In this document: positions 13,701-28,700 of the stretch, piece after piece
Layout of the letters: every line of letters begins with the position of its first letter
Numbering within the stretch: the stretch's first letter is position 1
Assembly: GCF_023101765.2 (NCBI RefSeq)
Contig: NC_064231.1
Span: 1,364,001-1,428,000 of the forward strand
Direction: 5' to 3'
DNA: 64,000 nucleotides
Source of the DNA: Spodoptera frugiperda
Lineage: Eukaryota > Arthropoda > Insecta > Lepidoptera > Noctuidae
Made by a program: the position numbers and the translations under genes
The notes under the pieces: generated by a model
Told to the model about the DNA's origin: nothing
The model's input: only the letters and a program-made list of their open reading frames with translations
The model's database searches: none

Positions 13701-16700
13701 AAGCTTTAGATACTAATGAACAGACAAAAATAAACGACGATAAGTAGTAAAGTGGCAAATTCAGGAAACCAATAGTAAAACTAAAGAGATAAAATGTAAC
13801 TTTTCAGAATAATTATACTTAGTGAACATTTAAATTCAAGGGAAGTTTTTTTAATAGTTCCCATGAAAACATGTGACTAGGACTTAATATTTCCCCTATT
13901 CACGCTCCATGGAGATTCAACCTGTTTCCTAACAAGGTGCATTATAATTTAAACATTATGTATGAGATGGAATTACTTAACTATTGTTAACCTTGTAACT
14001 TGATAGAGTTCTGATAATATTGCTTATTTTAGTCTTATTATATTCTTGCACACAATTGGCTATTTGCGTTTATTTATTTTGAAATTGAGTCTTGTGAAAT
14101 CATTTGTATCGTTTAATACCTTCATAGACTTAAAGTTTATTACAAATTGTGATTAAATATAGACCCCACATTTTACGCGAGCATGAGAAAAGACCATAAA
14201 TTTAACTAAAGTACGCAATAAACTTTAAATTATCACAAACATTACCATCATATGCGAGAAAGTACTACTAAGAATCATAAAAATCTAGTGAAAGCTGAAC
14301 TCAGTACACCTAATTACAAACGTTAATGTTTTCAAAGATGCAAATCTTGACCTAGACAGTAACCTAAAGACCGTATAACACAAAGACTCTAAACAGACAT
14401 AACAGTCCGTCTGGTCAAATCTTGTAAATACCTAAAAACTGTGAATCATTTTCAGGTCATTGTTCAGTGCAGGAACACCGTGTGTAACAGTTACCTAAAT
14501 TGAGACGTCATGACAAATTGATTGTACAAACATACACTCGTAAGCGTACGTGATAAGATTCAATTCAGTAGAGCGAAACGGGTCAGTGAACTTACAAAGC
14601 ATATGAGATTATGTATTAGGCAACAAGTGTTCGAATGAACCGATTGTGGAAAGTTTGTGCATAGTAATTTACGTGTGTTGCTAGACAATGCGAGCGTTTG
14701 CATCTATTTATCGACGCTTCCCAGCCCGTCAAAACAAAAGCATCTCTCGCTTGTCCTTATTTAGGCACGGTTCGTGTCAATCGTTCGTTGACTTGACAAT
14801 TTTCGCTTTTCCCATCCTACATTTTAGATAAGATATCGAAAAAAAGACAATTCAAATGTGAAATGACCCATTTTCCGTAACTATTGCATCATCATTTCTC
14901 TCTAACTTAACGTTTCACATTTGTTCTGTGTTCTACATTCACACATCTGACTTTTAAACACAATCCTTGGAAATGGAAAACTCGATTATAAATACATTTG
15001 ACAAAAAAGCCACGTTTTTAATTGTGTCATTTGATCACCAAAGCATGGAAAGCAAAGGTCATGGTAATCTTTCTACGGTCGACTGGAGTTTAACAGTAAC
15101 AGCAGTTCAAAGTCAAATACAATGTAGAACGCGTTAAATGTTAGTGTTTACATCTAAACTGTTATAAATAGCCTTTATTGCGGATGTTTATATTACGTTA
15201 CTAGTGAAATCCTGTGGGAATCCTTTCTTTTATTTATCTTCTGCTATTTGTTCCGTTTTACACTCACTCGTTTCATAAATTAAAAATTAAACATATATGT
15301 ATGATACTGCTATATTTATCGTAAGTAAATATTGGTATCTATCCGCATTACTCATAAACTCCATTATAAAATGACAGTTTCATCGTGTAGGTTATGTACT
15401 CTTCAATGATACATTATGAAAACTGAATAAAGTGGGCACTAATAGAGTTTCAAGGAAGAAAATAATTACTTCCTAACAATGTATCAGTCTTAAGTCTTAG
15501 CTTCCAAATAATGTCCCATTGACGAGCCTGAGCGTCTGTTACATAACGCACATCTGGATGCTATCAAGACGCGAGCTTATTAGAACTATAACAGTTATCA
15601 TGAACTCGATAAAGACCATAAACAGTCGTTAAACGACTCGTCCGTCCATTAGGTACATTATCCCCAATTACCTAATGATTTACGTGTTAATGAAGCGATT
15701 ATGACACACATGCAATACGTTTGCGTGTTGGCTGCTTACCTTACGATTGTTATCGTCCAAAAATTAAGGTTTGCCTTTATCTTGCTCAACAAGTTTTCCG
15801 TCTATGATTCATAGAAAAGAGGTGACATTAATTTGTCTTGACTTTTTTAAGGAAAACTATTATTAGGCAGTAAGTGATTGGAGTGTTTCCGATACAGAAA
15901 CAGATAGAACTAACTAGTTCTTTGCCATGTGAACGAGCTGATTACCATTTATTACGTCTTTACATAATAACGAACGTGATGTTAGGAAGTGCTCCAATGA
16001 GCCGGTGGAACAAACGATGTTTACGTTCGACGTTATCGCGTGCTCCCCATTTGATGAGGCACAAACACAAACAAACTACTCCTTAATGACCACTTGTAAC
16101 CTATACTTATTAACCATACGACGATATTGCTCAGTGAGGAAACGAATAGTTAAAATACAGTATTCAAATTCAAACAAGATCATACTTCGTGACTTACACT
16201 TGAAACGCACAAGGTCTGTATTAATTCCAATTGTATGTTAAATGGATTTATTGTTTATAAACGTATTGTTCAAAATCAACTGTCATTTGATCTCCCTATT
16301 TACAGTTTTCCTTATCCACTGCAGTTTCTAAAGTTCGTGACAGACAAATTGCATTAGACAAATTAGCTAACCTGTTCTTAACAAATCTGTTTAGTGTCTC
16401 GAGATGTAGAAATTGAGTCTAAGAGTTTGAATTCTAAAATAAACAATTACGTGCAAGTGTGTTAGTAATTTTCACTAGGTGAAGACATTTAATGGGTCAT
16501 TAGGCCGTGGCTCATTGTCTGTAACTTTCCAACTCTACATACCATCCAACAATAGTAATATCAAATAAACTTGCATACTAAAGCGTCCAGGTTCCTTACG
16601 CTGGGTCACGTACTCGGTGCACATTGTCTCATAGGTAGTTAGTCAGCAATCCATATGGAGTTTATTGCAATGTTTGTAGTCGGCGATATTTTGCCCTACA

Positions 16701-19700
16701 TGCAGCCTATACAATCACATTTACGCCTCAGGTGTTAGTAATCATAATACCATAGTTAGCAACGATAAGACTGCTACAGATTGCCTGTTACTATGCATCA
16801 TGGCGTAAGAATGAACTAACGAGCATTGATTAATTGTTTTAAAAATATAAAGACGATTGATTTGGAAACAGGTTTGCCTACAACAACGTACAAAGATTTT
16901 TTCTTTTAATTGTAGTATACTATTGATACGAGCGTTCCATGAATTGTATAACAACAATGAACAAAACTAGAAAAAACTTGGTCCAAAGTTTATGATTTTG
17001 CTTGCATCATAGCTGCGTAAGTCACACGCAACATTTTATCGGTACATAAATTGTAAAAAAGGGATGTGTAGGGAGATAAAGCTTGTAGTACGTGACGAAC
17101 AATAGATCCATAATAATTTTGGACGAACATAAACTGTCAGCGTCACTTTGCAATGGTCAACGTTATTATGACACTGGTTAACGTCACGACCTAAATTCTC
17201 CACACGACATTTATGATATTTTTGTTCTAAATGAGCATATGCCATGTTTGTACACTATGATGTAGGTACAATAATATTAAGTTTATGCAGCCTAGCTCAC
17301 CATGACCCAGTAATAACCAGGCAATCGCAGCAAAACGAGTATTTCAGGGTACTGTTGATAGAACAGTTTTAAATCCTTATCAAGTACTTTTACAGTGCAC
17401 AACGTAACTTAAAATTAGCATAAGTTGAATAGCTTGGTGATAACATTAACAGTATTGGAAAGGTAATTTGCTCGTTTTGTTGTTGGTAAAAGCCTGAGTT
17501 GTGATTATATCGCAGTTATGTGTCGTGGTCGATTTCTCTCGATTGTAAGAATTTATGAAGTCAATGCACTTTTGAAGATAAAGAAGACTGCTACTGTCTC
17601 TTTGTCGATGAAACTTATCATTTCTTCCTTATTGCAAACTTTTTAGATTATATTCTTATACAACTTGCCTTTCTCTGTTACGACTGTGGACTCTTTGTCA
17701 TGCACCAAGCTATAAAGATGTCAACGCGTTACTTGTTAAGTCGTTATTTCTTATTTGTATGTTCGTTTGAGATTATCAAGACGGCGATAAATGCTCTAAC
17801 AATTGCAAGTGCTCGTTATGGGGCAATTAGCAAGCATGTGACTTCGGTCAATTCGACACCTCGACTGTTGAGTCAGAGCTAACGGTATTCATATGATACA
17901 ATATTTCGAAATGCATTGTGACCTATGCAAATGGCATTCATAGATCGAAAGAAAGCGGAAATTATTTAATGCTTTTTGGAAACGTTGAATATTTTCATTT
18001 CGTTATGTAACGTATCTAGGTCATTCATATTGACCAGTCAGTAATAGGTTTCGTTTCTATATACGTACGTAGTTGTAGGAAGCTAGTGTTTTCATTGTAG
18101 GTAAATACATATGCAATAATATCGATGAACGCAGTATCAATCATGATATTTTCCTCTGAGGAAATCGGATAAAACAAGCGGTAAACTAACACACTGCCTG
18201 GTTGTAAGCGGCGTTCTCAGAATTTTGTTCACAGCATCCGCCTTGCAGCAAGTGTGGTCACTCCCAACATTGTGATCCAACAGAGTGGTATTGACATGTC
18301 ATTGTGCCGTCCACCCAAATTAAATGAGATTATATATAACTGGACGAAACAGGACAAATTAAATTCTCGTTTGTTCACATTACTGTACATAATGAAACAT
18401 TTCACATGGTATGTGAAAAAAATATGAATAAAAACCTTGTTTTAAAAACAAACCTCGTTCTTTTGAGATAAATTAAACAATTTTGTGTTATACGTCGGGC
18501 CGTTTATGAATTGATAACAGGAACATATAACATCGGAACTCAGCCCTCGTTGCGAACAAGGTGATTTGAATCACGGTCGACAATTACGACGGGACGGGCA
18601 GATGCACTATTACTGACGATATTAGCGTCATCCGCAACTTGTTGTTGCAATGTCAGGGCTATGAATAGGTATTCATATTAACAAACTAATTATATCTGGT
18701 CCTGTTCACTACTACACAAACACTTCCCATGGATATGAAAGGAGTACAAGCATAGATTTGCAACAACGTAAACATAATATCCTTAATTTGAATATCGATA
18801 AGTTCAATAAGTATAACAAGCCATCTTAATGCATATTGCCATATAGCTGATTCCGTCCCGAAGCAAAGTTCTAATGGCCTTAATCATAGCGAGTATGTTA
18901 ATGTGGACTTTAACATAACTGTACACTGTTAAGTAGTCATAACGTGACTCAGAAAAGGGTCTAACAACTTATATTATAAAAAAAAACTTTTGATAAGGAA
19001 AATGCAGCTATAATTTACCCTAAATTAACAATGACGCACCACGATTTACATTTAATCCACGTCAGGTAAAAAACCACAGCACGATTGCCTACGTCGGTTA
19101 GGGGACAAACTTTCGCAATTCAGCTTACTTCACCATTTTTAAATACCAAGAAATAGAGAGGTCCTGTTACTTTCCTCACATGTCATTAATAAAAATGATT
19201 ATATTCCTTTGAAGGTTAAATAAATATTTGCATCATGACTATATTTTCATTGCGCACAAAGAAACGTGGGATTGTAAGTACTTAAGAATGTATGATATAA
19301 CTTTATTATTTCCTTCCAGGCGAACCGATCTCATGTATCAACGACGGAGCTGTACCTGGCCACGTTCTGAACACCTATTGCTGGATCACCTACACATTCA
19401 CTTTACCAAATTCCCCTGCCCGAGGCATCGCACATCCCGGTCTTGGAAACGACTACGAGGAAGAGAGACGCATCCACGCCTACTACCAATGGGTGCCTTT
19501 CATGCTGTTCTTCCAAGTAAGATATTTTTACCAATCAATAAATACCAGTCATTAAAAATTGCAGACTTCTTTGTAATCGACCGAGAGGTCTTTGTACTGC
19601 GTTGCGCAATGTATGATGTAATTTTTCTTCGAGCGAGTAAATCTGACTTGCTACCTCTTAAGTTTTTGCTACTAGAAACAGGTTTGAAGCGCGATCATAA

Positions 19701-22700
19701 TTTTTCTATTCAATTCCATGACGTTTGCGTACGCTGAAATAATGTTATATTGGATGTAATTGACAATTAACCTAATTGTTTCCAGGGTCTGCTTTTCTAC
19801 GTGCCTCACTGGGTTTGGAAGAACTGGGAAGAGGGCAAAGTCCGCATGATCTCTGATGGTATGCGAGGTACCGCTGCCAGTATTGCAGACGATAAAAACA
19901 ACCGTTTGGTAAGTACCACAACGTTGATATACTTGTAGAATATTCCCAGTGGAACGGTAAACAGATAATGTCAGCACATTAATAAGGCCAATATACATAG
20001 GTATCTGGTTTCTTAATAAAGTGGCACAATTGAGATAAGTCCCGATACTAATGAAACTTGATGAACGTCCCTAATAAGACAAATTAACTGAGCCTGGAAC
20101 GTCTATTATGTAATTTTCTGTTCTGTTGAGAGACCTATGTTGTTCATGACTAATATTCTGTTTTGTGTGTTACAGAACCGGCTTGTCCAGTATTTGGTGG
20201 ATACTAGGCACATGCACAACACTTATTCCTTCGGTTACTTCTTCTGCGAGATTCTAAACTTCGTCAACGTGGTAAGTATCTACAATCTAATGCTCTATGA
20301 CAAAGTATTAATATGCTCGTTTTAAGATAATAGTAATGACATATCATCAGTAGCCTTGTGCCCTTATCGTAGCTAATTAGAGGTCAACATAATATCATTC
20401 TGCTTTAAACACTTCCAATATTGTATTTCTCAGACGTAAAATTTATATAAAATGAATAAATAACCAGTAAAAATGTATGGAGATGTATTACAATCGTGAG
20501 TGGAAGATACAAGGGGCCATTGTTAGATAGCCTAAAAAGATTAAACCCCATATAATGGGAGGCGTGGCCAAGTCATGGCTAATCTTCTCTAAATGAAAAT
20601 GATCTTAAAAGACATACATTAACAGACTACTTTGATAATTTCAGGTCGGAAACATTTTCTTCTTGGACACATTCCTCGGTGGTGCTTTCTTGACTTACGG
20701 TACCGATGTGGTGAAGTTCTCTAACATGAACCAGGAACAACGAACTGACCCTATGGTAAGTCCAGAACTTTGAGACAAGTACCTATCACAGTAACATTTA
20801 ACTGTGTGTATATCATTTACTAAACATATTTGACTTTCTACTACCGTTATCTAATGTAAAACTTCCTATTTCCAGATCGAAGTCTTCCCAAGACTGACCA
20901 AGTGTACATTCCACAAATTCGGAGCTTCTGGAACGATCCAGAAACACGACGCTCTCTGCGTACTCGCCTTGAACATTCTCAATGAGAAGATTTTCATCTT
21001 CCTGTGGTTCTGGTGAGTTGACCTCTATTTACTTAAAATGCATGATTTCATGCATTGCATATTTAACACTACCTACAGTCTGTTTTACTTTGGAATTAGA
21101 GTATCATGTTATCCTTAGTTTTGTACGTGTCTACTTTAAATTATGTTTACTTATTAATGTGTTTCTTTTCCAGGTTCATCATCCTGTCAGTAGTGAGCGG
21201 TTTGGCCCTGGTGTACTCAGCAGCAGTGATCCTATTGCCAAGCACTCGCGAGACGATCCTGAAGAGACGTTTCCGTTTCGGAACACCAGCTGGAGTCGAA
21301 TCACTCGTTAGGAAAACTCAGGTGCGTAAAAGGCCCATAAAGATGAAGGAAAACAGTGCAAATACAAACGATTTTTGGCGTCAATATGTTAGAGTACGTG
21401 TGTTAAATGTTATTTTCTTTTTAGGTGGGTGACTTCCTACTCCTGCATCTGCTAGGACAGAACATGTCACTGCGCGTGTTCGGTGAAGTGCTAGACGAAC
21501 TGTCACGAAGGCTGCACATGAACTCCAACGCACCATCAGCACCCTCCACCCTCGAGATGGCCCCGATCTACCCAAACATTGACAAGTACGCCAAGGAAAC
21601 AGAGACGTAAGTTTTGAGACTGAGCAAGCAATACACGCAACGCTATCATCGTCCTATGTAGTCCCGAATACGATATCTGAGAAGATCATATAAGTGAGAT
21701 TCCTATACAATTCATTTATTACAATCTCAGCTCTTGTATCCAAGACTACTTTCTTCACAGAACGTGTAGGACGCAGTGTATTGTTCTTTTAGTAATCGTA
21801 ACGCTCATTCGCAGTAATGTAAGAAAATTCAGTTCCAACGACATGAATGACCATGACATTCCTTATTTTACCTGTTTTAAAAATAAGACAACAATTGCCT
21901 TTTTGCCTCGAGCTTTAAATTTAGTGAAAAACTACGATTAAATTAGTATAAAAAAAAATTGTTGAAACATTCGTATGATGTACAAAGAACTGTTTGTTAT
22001 ACTGATACGGAATTTGCTGTGGTACTAACTGATTTTGCGAATAAGCAACATTTTACTGTTTACTGAATACTATTTGTTTCGTGTTTATCTAGTGTTGTAA
22101 GTTCAATTCAACTCGCAAATAAAATGCAAATGATATTTAAAAGTACACACGAAGTATACATACAATCATTTCTATCATAAGTATAGCCTATCTTTTGTAT
22201 TAGTTTACTATAATAGAGGTTAACAGCAAGGGAGATCTGGGCAAGTTATATATAGACATTTATATTATTATATTTTTCATCAAATATATTATAGACTTGC
22301 CCACATCTTTTCGTGAGTAGCCTCACACGTGAGATATTTAAGACATGTTTAATTTTAACTTCTTTTCGTGTATTAATAATTTGATAAAATGTTAAGACAA
22401 AGCCATGCATTTCGATAAAACGTGATCTATATTTCCATGCTGTACTGGCTGGTCTTAGATTTTACCCAATTGATATGAAATATTCAGTGAGTTAATTGTA
22501 GTAGACGTAAAGCTATAACAATGCTTCGGAATAAACATATCGACTTGAATAAGTCTTTCGATTATAATTAAGTAGATAGATATTATATAGAGTATTTTAT
22601 ACGTGCTTTTCTTTTGTTCCATTGATTTTAGTAAGCATTATGGTAAGGATACAAATGTAACTAATATTATGTGTAGTTAGGTCTGGGAGTATCTGCTGAT

Positions 22701-25700
22701 AGTCAAATTTTATATAATGTTACTTCAATCTCGTGATTGATATCAAAAGTATATTTGGTACTAAGACAAACGATCATAATTATGTAAATGTATGACGTGT
22801 GAATGGATAATCAAGGTACGTGTGTCAATAAGTTCGAAATGAATAATTATACTCATAAATTGTTCCAAATGTGCCATTAAATAAGATGTCCAGAGGAAAG
22901 GCCACGATTCTCAACGTATCTCAAATATTATTGTAGAATAAGATTTTGAGTCATGCATTATTTTAATAGATTGTGTGAATGAAATGAATTAGACTCTTGG
23001 AATCTCGAAAAAATGTCTTCCATGCACCTTGTTGTGTTGCAATGGAACTGGACTACGGCAGTTTGCTTTGTATTGACTAGTTTATAATATAAAACTTTGC
23101 CATTCCTATATAAAATGTTTTGTAGTGAATATAAGATGCTGCCCATATCCTACGTAATATCTCTGAGACTGCAACAATCATTATTTCAATGTGTTACATT
23201 ATTCTACATTATTATTCGGTAATAAATGACTTCAAATATTTTAATTTCTGTTTTATTTTCGTTCCCTTTAGCTAAAAAATAAAGTAAGTACCTAGATATT
23301 ATCTAAAAGACAAATACGCAGGTACAAATCATGACGTAATTCTCAAAGATGTATTTATTTATTTATTTATTTAGGAACAATTAACAATCATATGTTACAT
23401 TAGTACAGTAAAAGTAATAAATAACACTTAACAAACATATGATCCACACCATTGTTCGCGGATTAACTATTAAAAATTTAAATTAAAATTCGGTCAGATG
23501 TAGGACATGGATGTAAGATTTGTACGATTGTTGTTAATACGTAGATTACACAGTTTCAGTTAGTGACTTAACAACTTGCCTTTTAAATTGCATTGCATTG
23601 ATGTGTTGATAAAATGCATTACAGTTTCTAGAAAATATTTACTTGCAAGTTTATTTACTTAGACACCAAAGAAAAGATGAAAATGATCAGTACAATTGAC
23701 AAGTGAATAAAGTAAAGCAATGAGCCAACCACACAATATTCTTTCAGCCGTAAGACGTCAATAGAAACTGCTTTAAAAAAATAAAACGTCAATAGATACG
23801 AAGAAATAAAAATCATAATTTATTACTAGAAAGGAAATTAAACACAATAAACACGTGAACGGTGAAACTATATTTTATTAGAAGCGAAGATTCCTTTACT
23901 CAATTACCTACTTTCTAGCATTCATTTATATAACTGGATGGAAATATACATAGTTTTAGGTTTTTTTTTATGTCAACAAATAATGTAATACATAGAATGT
24001 AAGAGGTTCTATGCCATCATTATTGATAGTACTGACTACATTTTATAACACCCTAGCGTATGCTTCATTGTATCCAGTATACAATTTTTATATCCAGTAC
24101 ACAATTTTTATCAAGGAAGGTATATATTTTTTTTTAATACTACATGTTAATCGTCGAAATTGGCTAAGAAATTGGCTTTAATCTCAGCTGCTATCACACT
24201 CTAATGTAGACAAACAAAAACCAACCCTATCAATTTGGCATCAACAAGCGAAACCCGACTTTAAAGTCTCTACTTCGCAAACTTCATAAGTTCAGAATCC
24301 TTCAAAAGAAACATGCAGTTATGACTCACCTGTTACCCCAGTCGAGTTTGGCCACCAGCTTAAGTCTTAGAGCTCGAGTTTGGTCCTGGGTCAGGGTACC
24401 GGCCAGGAGTGCTCGTCTCCCACTTAGGAGTTCCCGCATCACCTTGGCTACTGCACTGAACCTGTAGGTCTCCCGCTCCTGGAGAAATAAAGAAAAATTA
24501 TAACTAAGATATAATGGTTTTTTATTTGATGCTTAATTATTGTGGTGCTATAGGTTACGAAGGTGAACAACTTTTTCTAACTAATTAAGACCGCACTTTA
24601 TCCTGTTTTTTACGTTGATGTTTGCAGTGAACGTTGTGTACATCTGTTAAAGATATACAAGATATCTGTCTCGGTAAAAAAAAATATATATAACTAATAT
24701 ATTTTTCTGCATATTGTTGATGTACCTTATTATAGATAAAACAAATAAAATTAACTTTTGGTGGTATGTCAAATTACTGATTAAGCCAGCATTGATATAG
24801 GGTGTAATAGCGCCTGTAATAAAACAAAAACTGATTATTGATGTATTGAAAACGCTATCACTTCAATTAGAAAAGTTTGCCTGTTATTAAGTAACCAAAT
24901 AGAATATTTGATTTGCTCGCGATTTCTACATCGCAAGAGGAAATAAATCATTGTGTTACGATCTCGCAAGACAACAGATGTCTGGAAAGAAAGCTATAAC
25001 AAGTGGAGTATGTGCACTAAGTGAAAATAAGGATGTGGGGATTCACGAAGCGGGAAGTACCTGCATCTCGTCTGAGAACAGACAAACTGTAAGGGGACAT
25101 ATTATTGACTATAGTGAACAATGAAGTAATTTAACTCAATGTGCCTTATGCAGTAAATATGTGTTGTTAAATTTAATTATTTATCATATTATGTATTTGT
25201 ATTGCGGCTTCTTTCGTAGTTCCACAAAACCCGGAATCAATTAAGAATACCGTTATACTGCATTGTAGTAAATTGGGATCTTTTTACAAATCGCAGTCCA
25301 TTGAACGTTTCTATAGAAATATTTGGTAATAATATTGTTAAAGCACAAAGCAACAAGAACTTATTGTGACTGCGCCCTGTGGGAAAATCCGTAGAATAGC
25401 GTAAGTATATTCATTGAAGGGTATTACATGCACACCCACACCAGCGGCTTTTATTTCCAAATAAGTATTTGTTTTGTTTTTGAAAAGCGGTAAAACCATT
25501 AGTCCAACCAAAGCCATCAGTTTCTTTCTCTTGGAATGGGACGGAGACGCAGCTACACTTTGGAACGAGCACCTAGCCCTAGCACCTGACGGACAGACTG
25601 ATAGACTATTACTTATTTCGATTATTATATATTTTAGACTATTAGTATTTATTCGTAGACATTTCAAAAGTACCTATTTTTGGTTTGATTGGAATAAATG

Positions 25701-28700
25701 ATTTGACTTTGACTTTAAAGACGAAGATTGGGAATATTGTTCTTGACATCTAAAGCAATATTGCATTGCAACTACGTATTGTTATTTCTTTCAAAAACAA
25801 AACTGATTATCACTCTCGCATATTTTCTAGTGTATCTACAGTTTACTTACAATAGCACCCATAGGTATCAAATCAACTGCCAATTAAGATGATGAGTGAC
25901 AAGTTGCCGTTTAGCTGAACATAGGTACCTAATTAGCTTTGATTGGTCCCCCATTATAGACGTTAACAATATCGTCATCGAACAATTTAATAATAATATG
26001 CTGTTCATTACATCTACTGCGTAATAGTCGAAAGCTACCTCCTACTCGGTCTATTACAGATGTTATAAATATGTATGAAGTGCACAGAGTTTTAGTTGTT
26101 CAATCCAATTGATTGTGCCACCTTCTTTGAAACCTCTATCTTCAAAAAGGATTACGCAATTAAACAGTCCTACTTATATGTATTACCATAACATTATATC
26201 GGGAACAATTCATCATCAACATCATCAGCCTACAAAAGCCTAATGCTGGCTGAGCAAAGTATTTATAAGGAAGGTAGGTATGAATACCTACCTTCCAAAT
26301 ACGAGAAGAAACCCATATTATTACTGAATTTCATAATAAATAGCAGTACCAAGACAGCAGGCAGCCAGACGAATAAATCCCGAAATTATGGCCAGTTACA
26401 AAACATGACAAGTTCAACCAATTCTTAAAACCTTACCACCAAGTCTTCGAGTATTCATAATATTCTTAAAAAGCATAGAAAATAAGTAGTTCACACGGAA
26501 AACGAGTCACGACAAACAATGACTCATGAATAACTGAGAAAATAACAAAGAAATCTGTGAATAGGATGTGTTTGAATTTTTAAGTAGATACCTATAGGTA
26601 TGGATGTTTAAAAGCAAATAACTAACATTTCGGTTGAATTTCTGTCTCATGTCTATACTTTAGTGTATTTAAGGTAAGACGATAATATTTTATATTGTGA
26701 GTTGGTATGCAAATACTTGAGTACTTAATAGATTATTTTTCTAGTATTTTGACTGCTTTTTTTTGAGTGAGTGTCTCGGAATTGATTCCCTACTTGGATG
26801 CTGGGTCTTCTTGATTTTGACGAAAAGTGGTTTTAGGAACCTTAATGTCTTTTTTAAAGACCTATCCATAGACACTCATCACGGATATGTAATAAAAAAA
26901 GTTATTTTTTGAGTCAGTTCCATGTATGGAGTGCCCCCTTTAATTTTTAAATTTATTAATTTTTATTCAAAATTCTAATAGCGGTTACCGAAATACACCA
27001 TCTTACATAGTTTCACCTATGTAGGCCCAACTAGTTTCGGAAATAAATGGCTGTGACATACGGACGGACGGACGGACGGACATGACGAATCTATAAGGGT
27101 TCCGTTTTTGCCATTTGGCTACGGAACCCTAAAAAATTCCTTTATCTTAAATTTTGAAATAATTCATTCACTTATTCATTAGTGTGAATATTTGCAGTTA
27201 GGTTCACTTGTATTTTGAAACGTAACTTTGCTGATACTCATTACAGCAGCTATGCTGGGTCTTCATTTTCCGAAATACCTGTGTGATATTACCTATAGGA
27301 CAACTAGAATTTTAACTGCATATGCGTTATACAGTTAAATTACTTCTATAAATATGTTGTGTACTTTAACTATTTGTCATTATATGTGTTAGGCAGTTGT
27401 CCCACCAACGGCGAGAAAACGACTAACTATCGGCTATTTTCTCGCTCAAGAAACGTACAATAGATATACTTTCCGTGTAAACAAAAGAGATGCATATACA
27501 ATGTGATAGGGGTGGGACTTCTAACCCGTTAAGGCCGAGTACTACATCTAATTTTATCGACAAAAGTCGGGGGTCGAAGTGGTCGAATCCCCTCCCCTTG
27601 AAAGTTATGGCTATTTTAATATTTTTTTTACTTTTTTTGATATCAAAGGTTGTATGCGTCGTAGAAACAAAAAAAAAACAACAAACGGTAGCTAATAACC
27701 TTGGCTAACTAATTCATTACTTTTTTCATATATTTGATAATGTTTTGGTGAGAAAAAAAAATCATTTGTGAATTATTTTTACGCGAAAAAATCGCTATTT
27801 TTCAATATTTTCAATTAGGGGTTCCCCATATAATTATTTTTGTCGATAAAATTAGATGTAGTACTCAGCCTTAACCGGTTAGAAGTCCCACCCCTATCAC
27901 ATTGTATAGAAACAGTTGATCGCTGACTGTTCTCACTGCCGGCGAGTGCTCGCTTCACTAGTTTGTCGCTGAGCGACAAGAGCTATGAAAGATAACACTC
28001 GCTCGGCGACACTCGCCAAGCGACACGGTCATACAGGCGTATCGTAATTGAGTAATCGCCCGCCTTACTCGCACACTTTTCGAAGTCAAATATCGAAAAA
28101 CTCGCTCCCCGCGTCTCGCTAACTCGTTGCTAGTTCTAGCTCTACTCGTTACTCGTTAATCGTTGCCGGTGGGACAACTGCCTTACAGCTTCTTTCGTAG
28201 TTCCACAAACCCGGAATCAATTAAAATACCGTTATACAACATTGTAGTAAATTGGGATCTTTTTACAAATCGCAGTCCATTGAACGTTTCTATAGAAATA
28301 TTTGGTAATAATATTGTTTAAAGCACAAAGCAATAAGACCCTATTGTAACTGCAACCTATGGGTGTAAAAAATAATACGTACACTTTTGGACACCACTTC
28401 AAATAGCAAAACGCGTTTCGTTGCTGGGAAAACTTTATTGTATAGTATTATACTTTTCTTGATCACACAGTGAGCCCTACTCTGCTACACGACATTATTT
28501 CTTGGCGTAATTGAGATAAATATGCGATTTCCGTCATCGAAATCCTCTGTCGTCCACTCGTCCCCTATTACAATTGAATTAATAACTTAACTGGTTAAAT
28601 GTAACATGAAAAATCCGTGACAGTCCATTGCTGGAATACTATGGGATTCCTCTACATAAAAGGGGTTTCTAATAATGTCCACACGTTGTGGATTTTATCA

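Larger units (their letters stand above)
21611..23245 (+). other. Probable 3' UTR of Inx3
   Basis: AT-rich, no coding sign. It holds a 76-nt hairpin (22233-22308) and ends near AATAAA at 23221. Earlier AATAAA matches at about 22128 and 22532 could give shorter forms. Confidence 0.5.

Noticed and set aside
19228..19737. 169-codon plus-strand open frame over Inx3 exon 2
   Set aside because: It is in a different frame from the innexin coding sequence and reads through splice sites.
20982..21432. Two open frames of about 109 codons across Inx3 exons 6-8
   Set aside because: They run through introns and out of frame with the conserved innexin exons.
25207..28363. LTR retrotransposon flanked by 177-bp direct repeats
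   Set aside because: The repeats do not start TG or end CA, are diverged, have no primer-binding site or polypurine tract beside them, and the interior lacks gag or pol.
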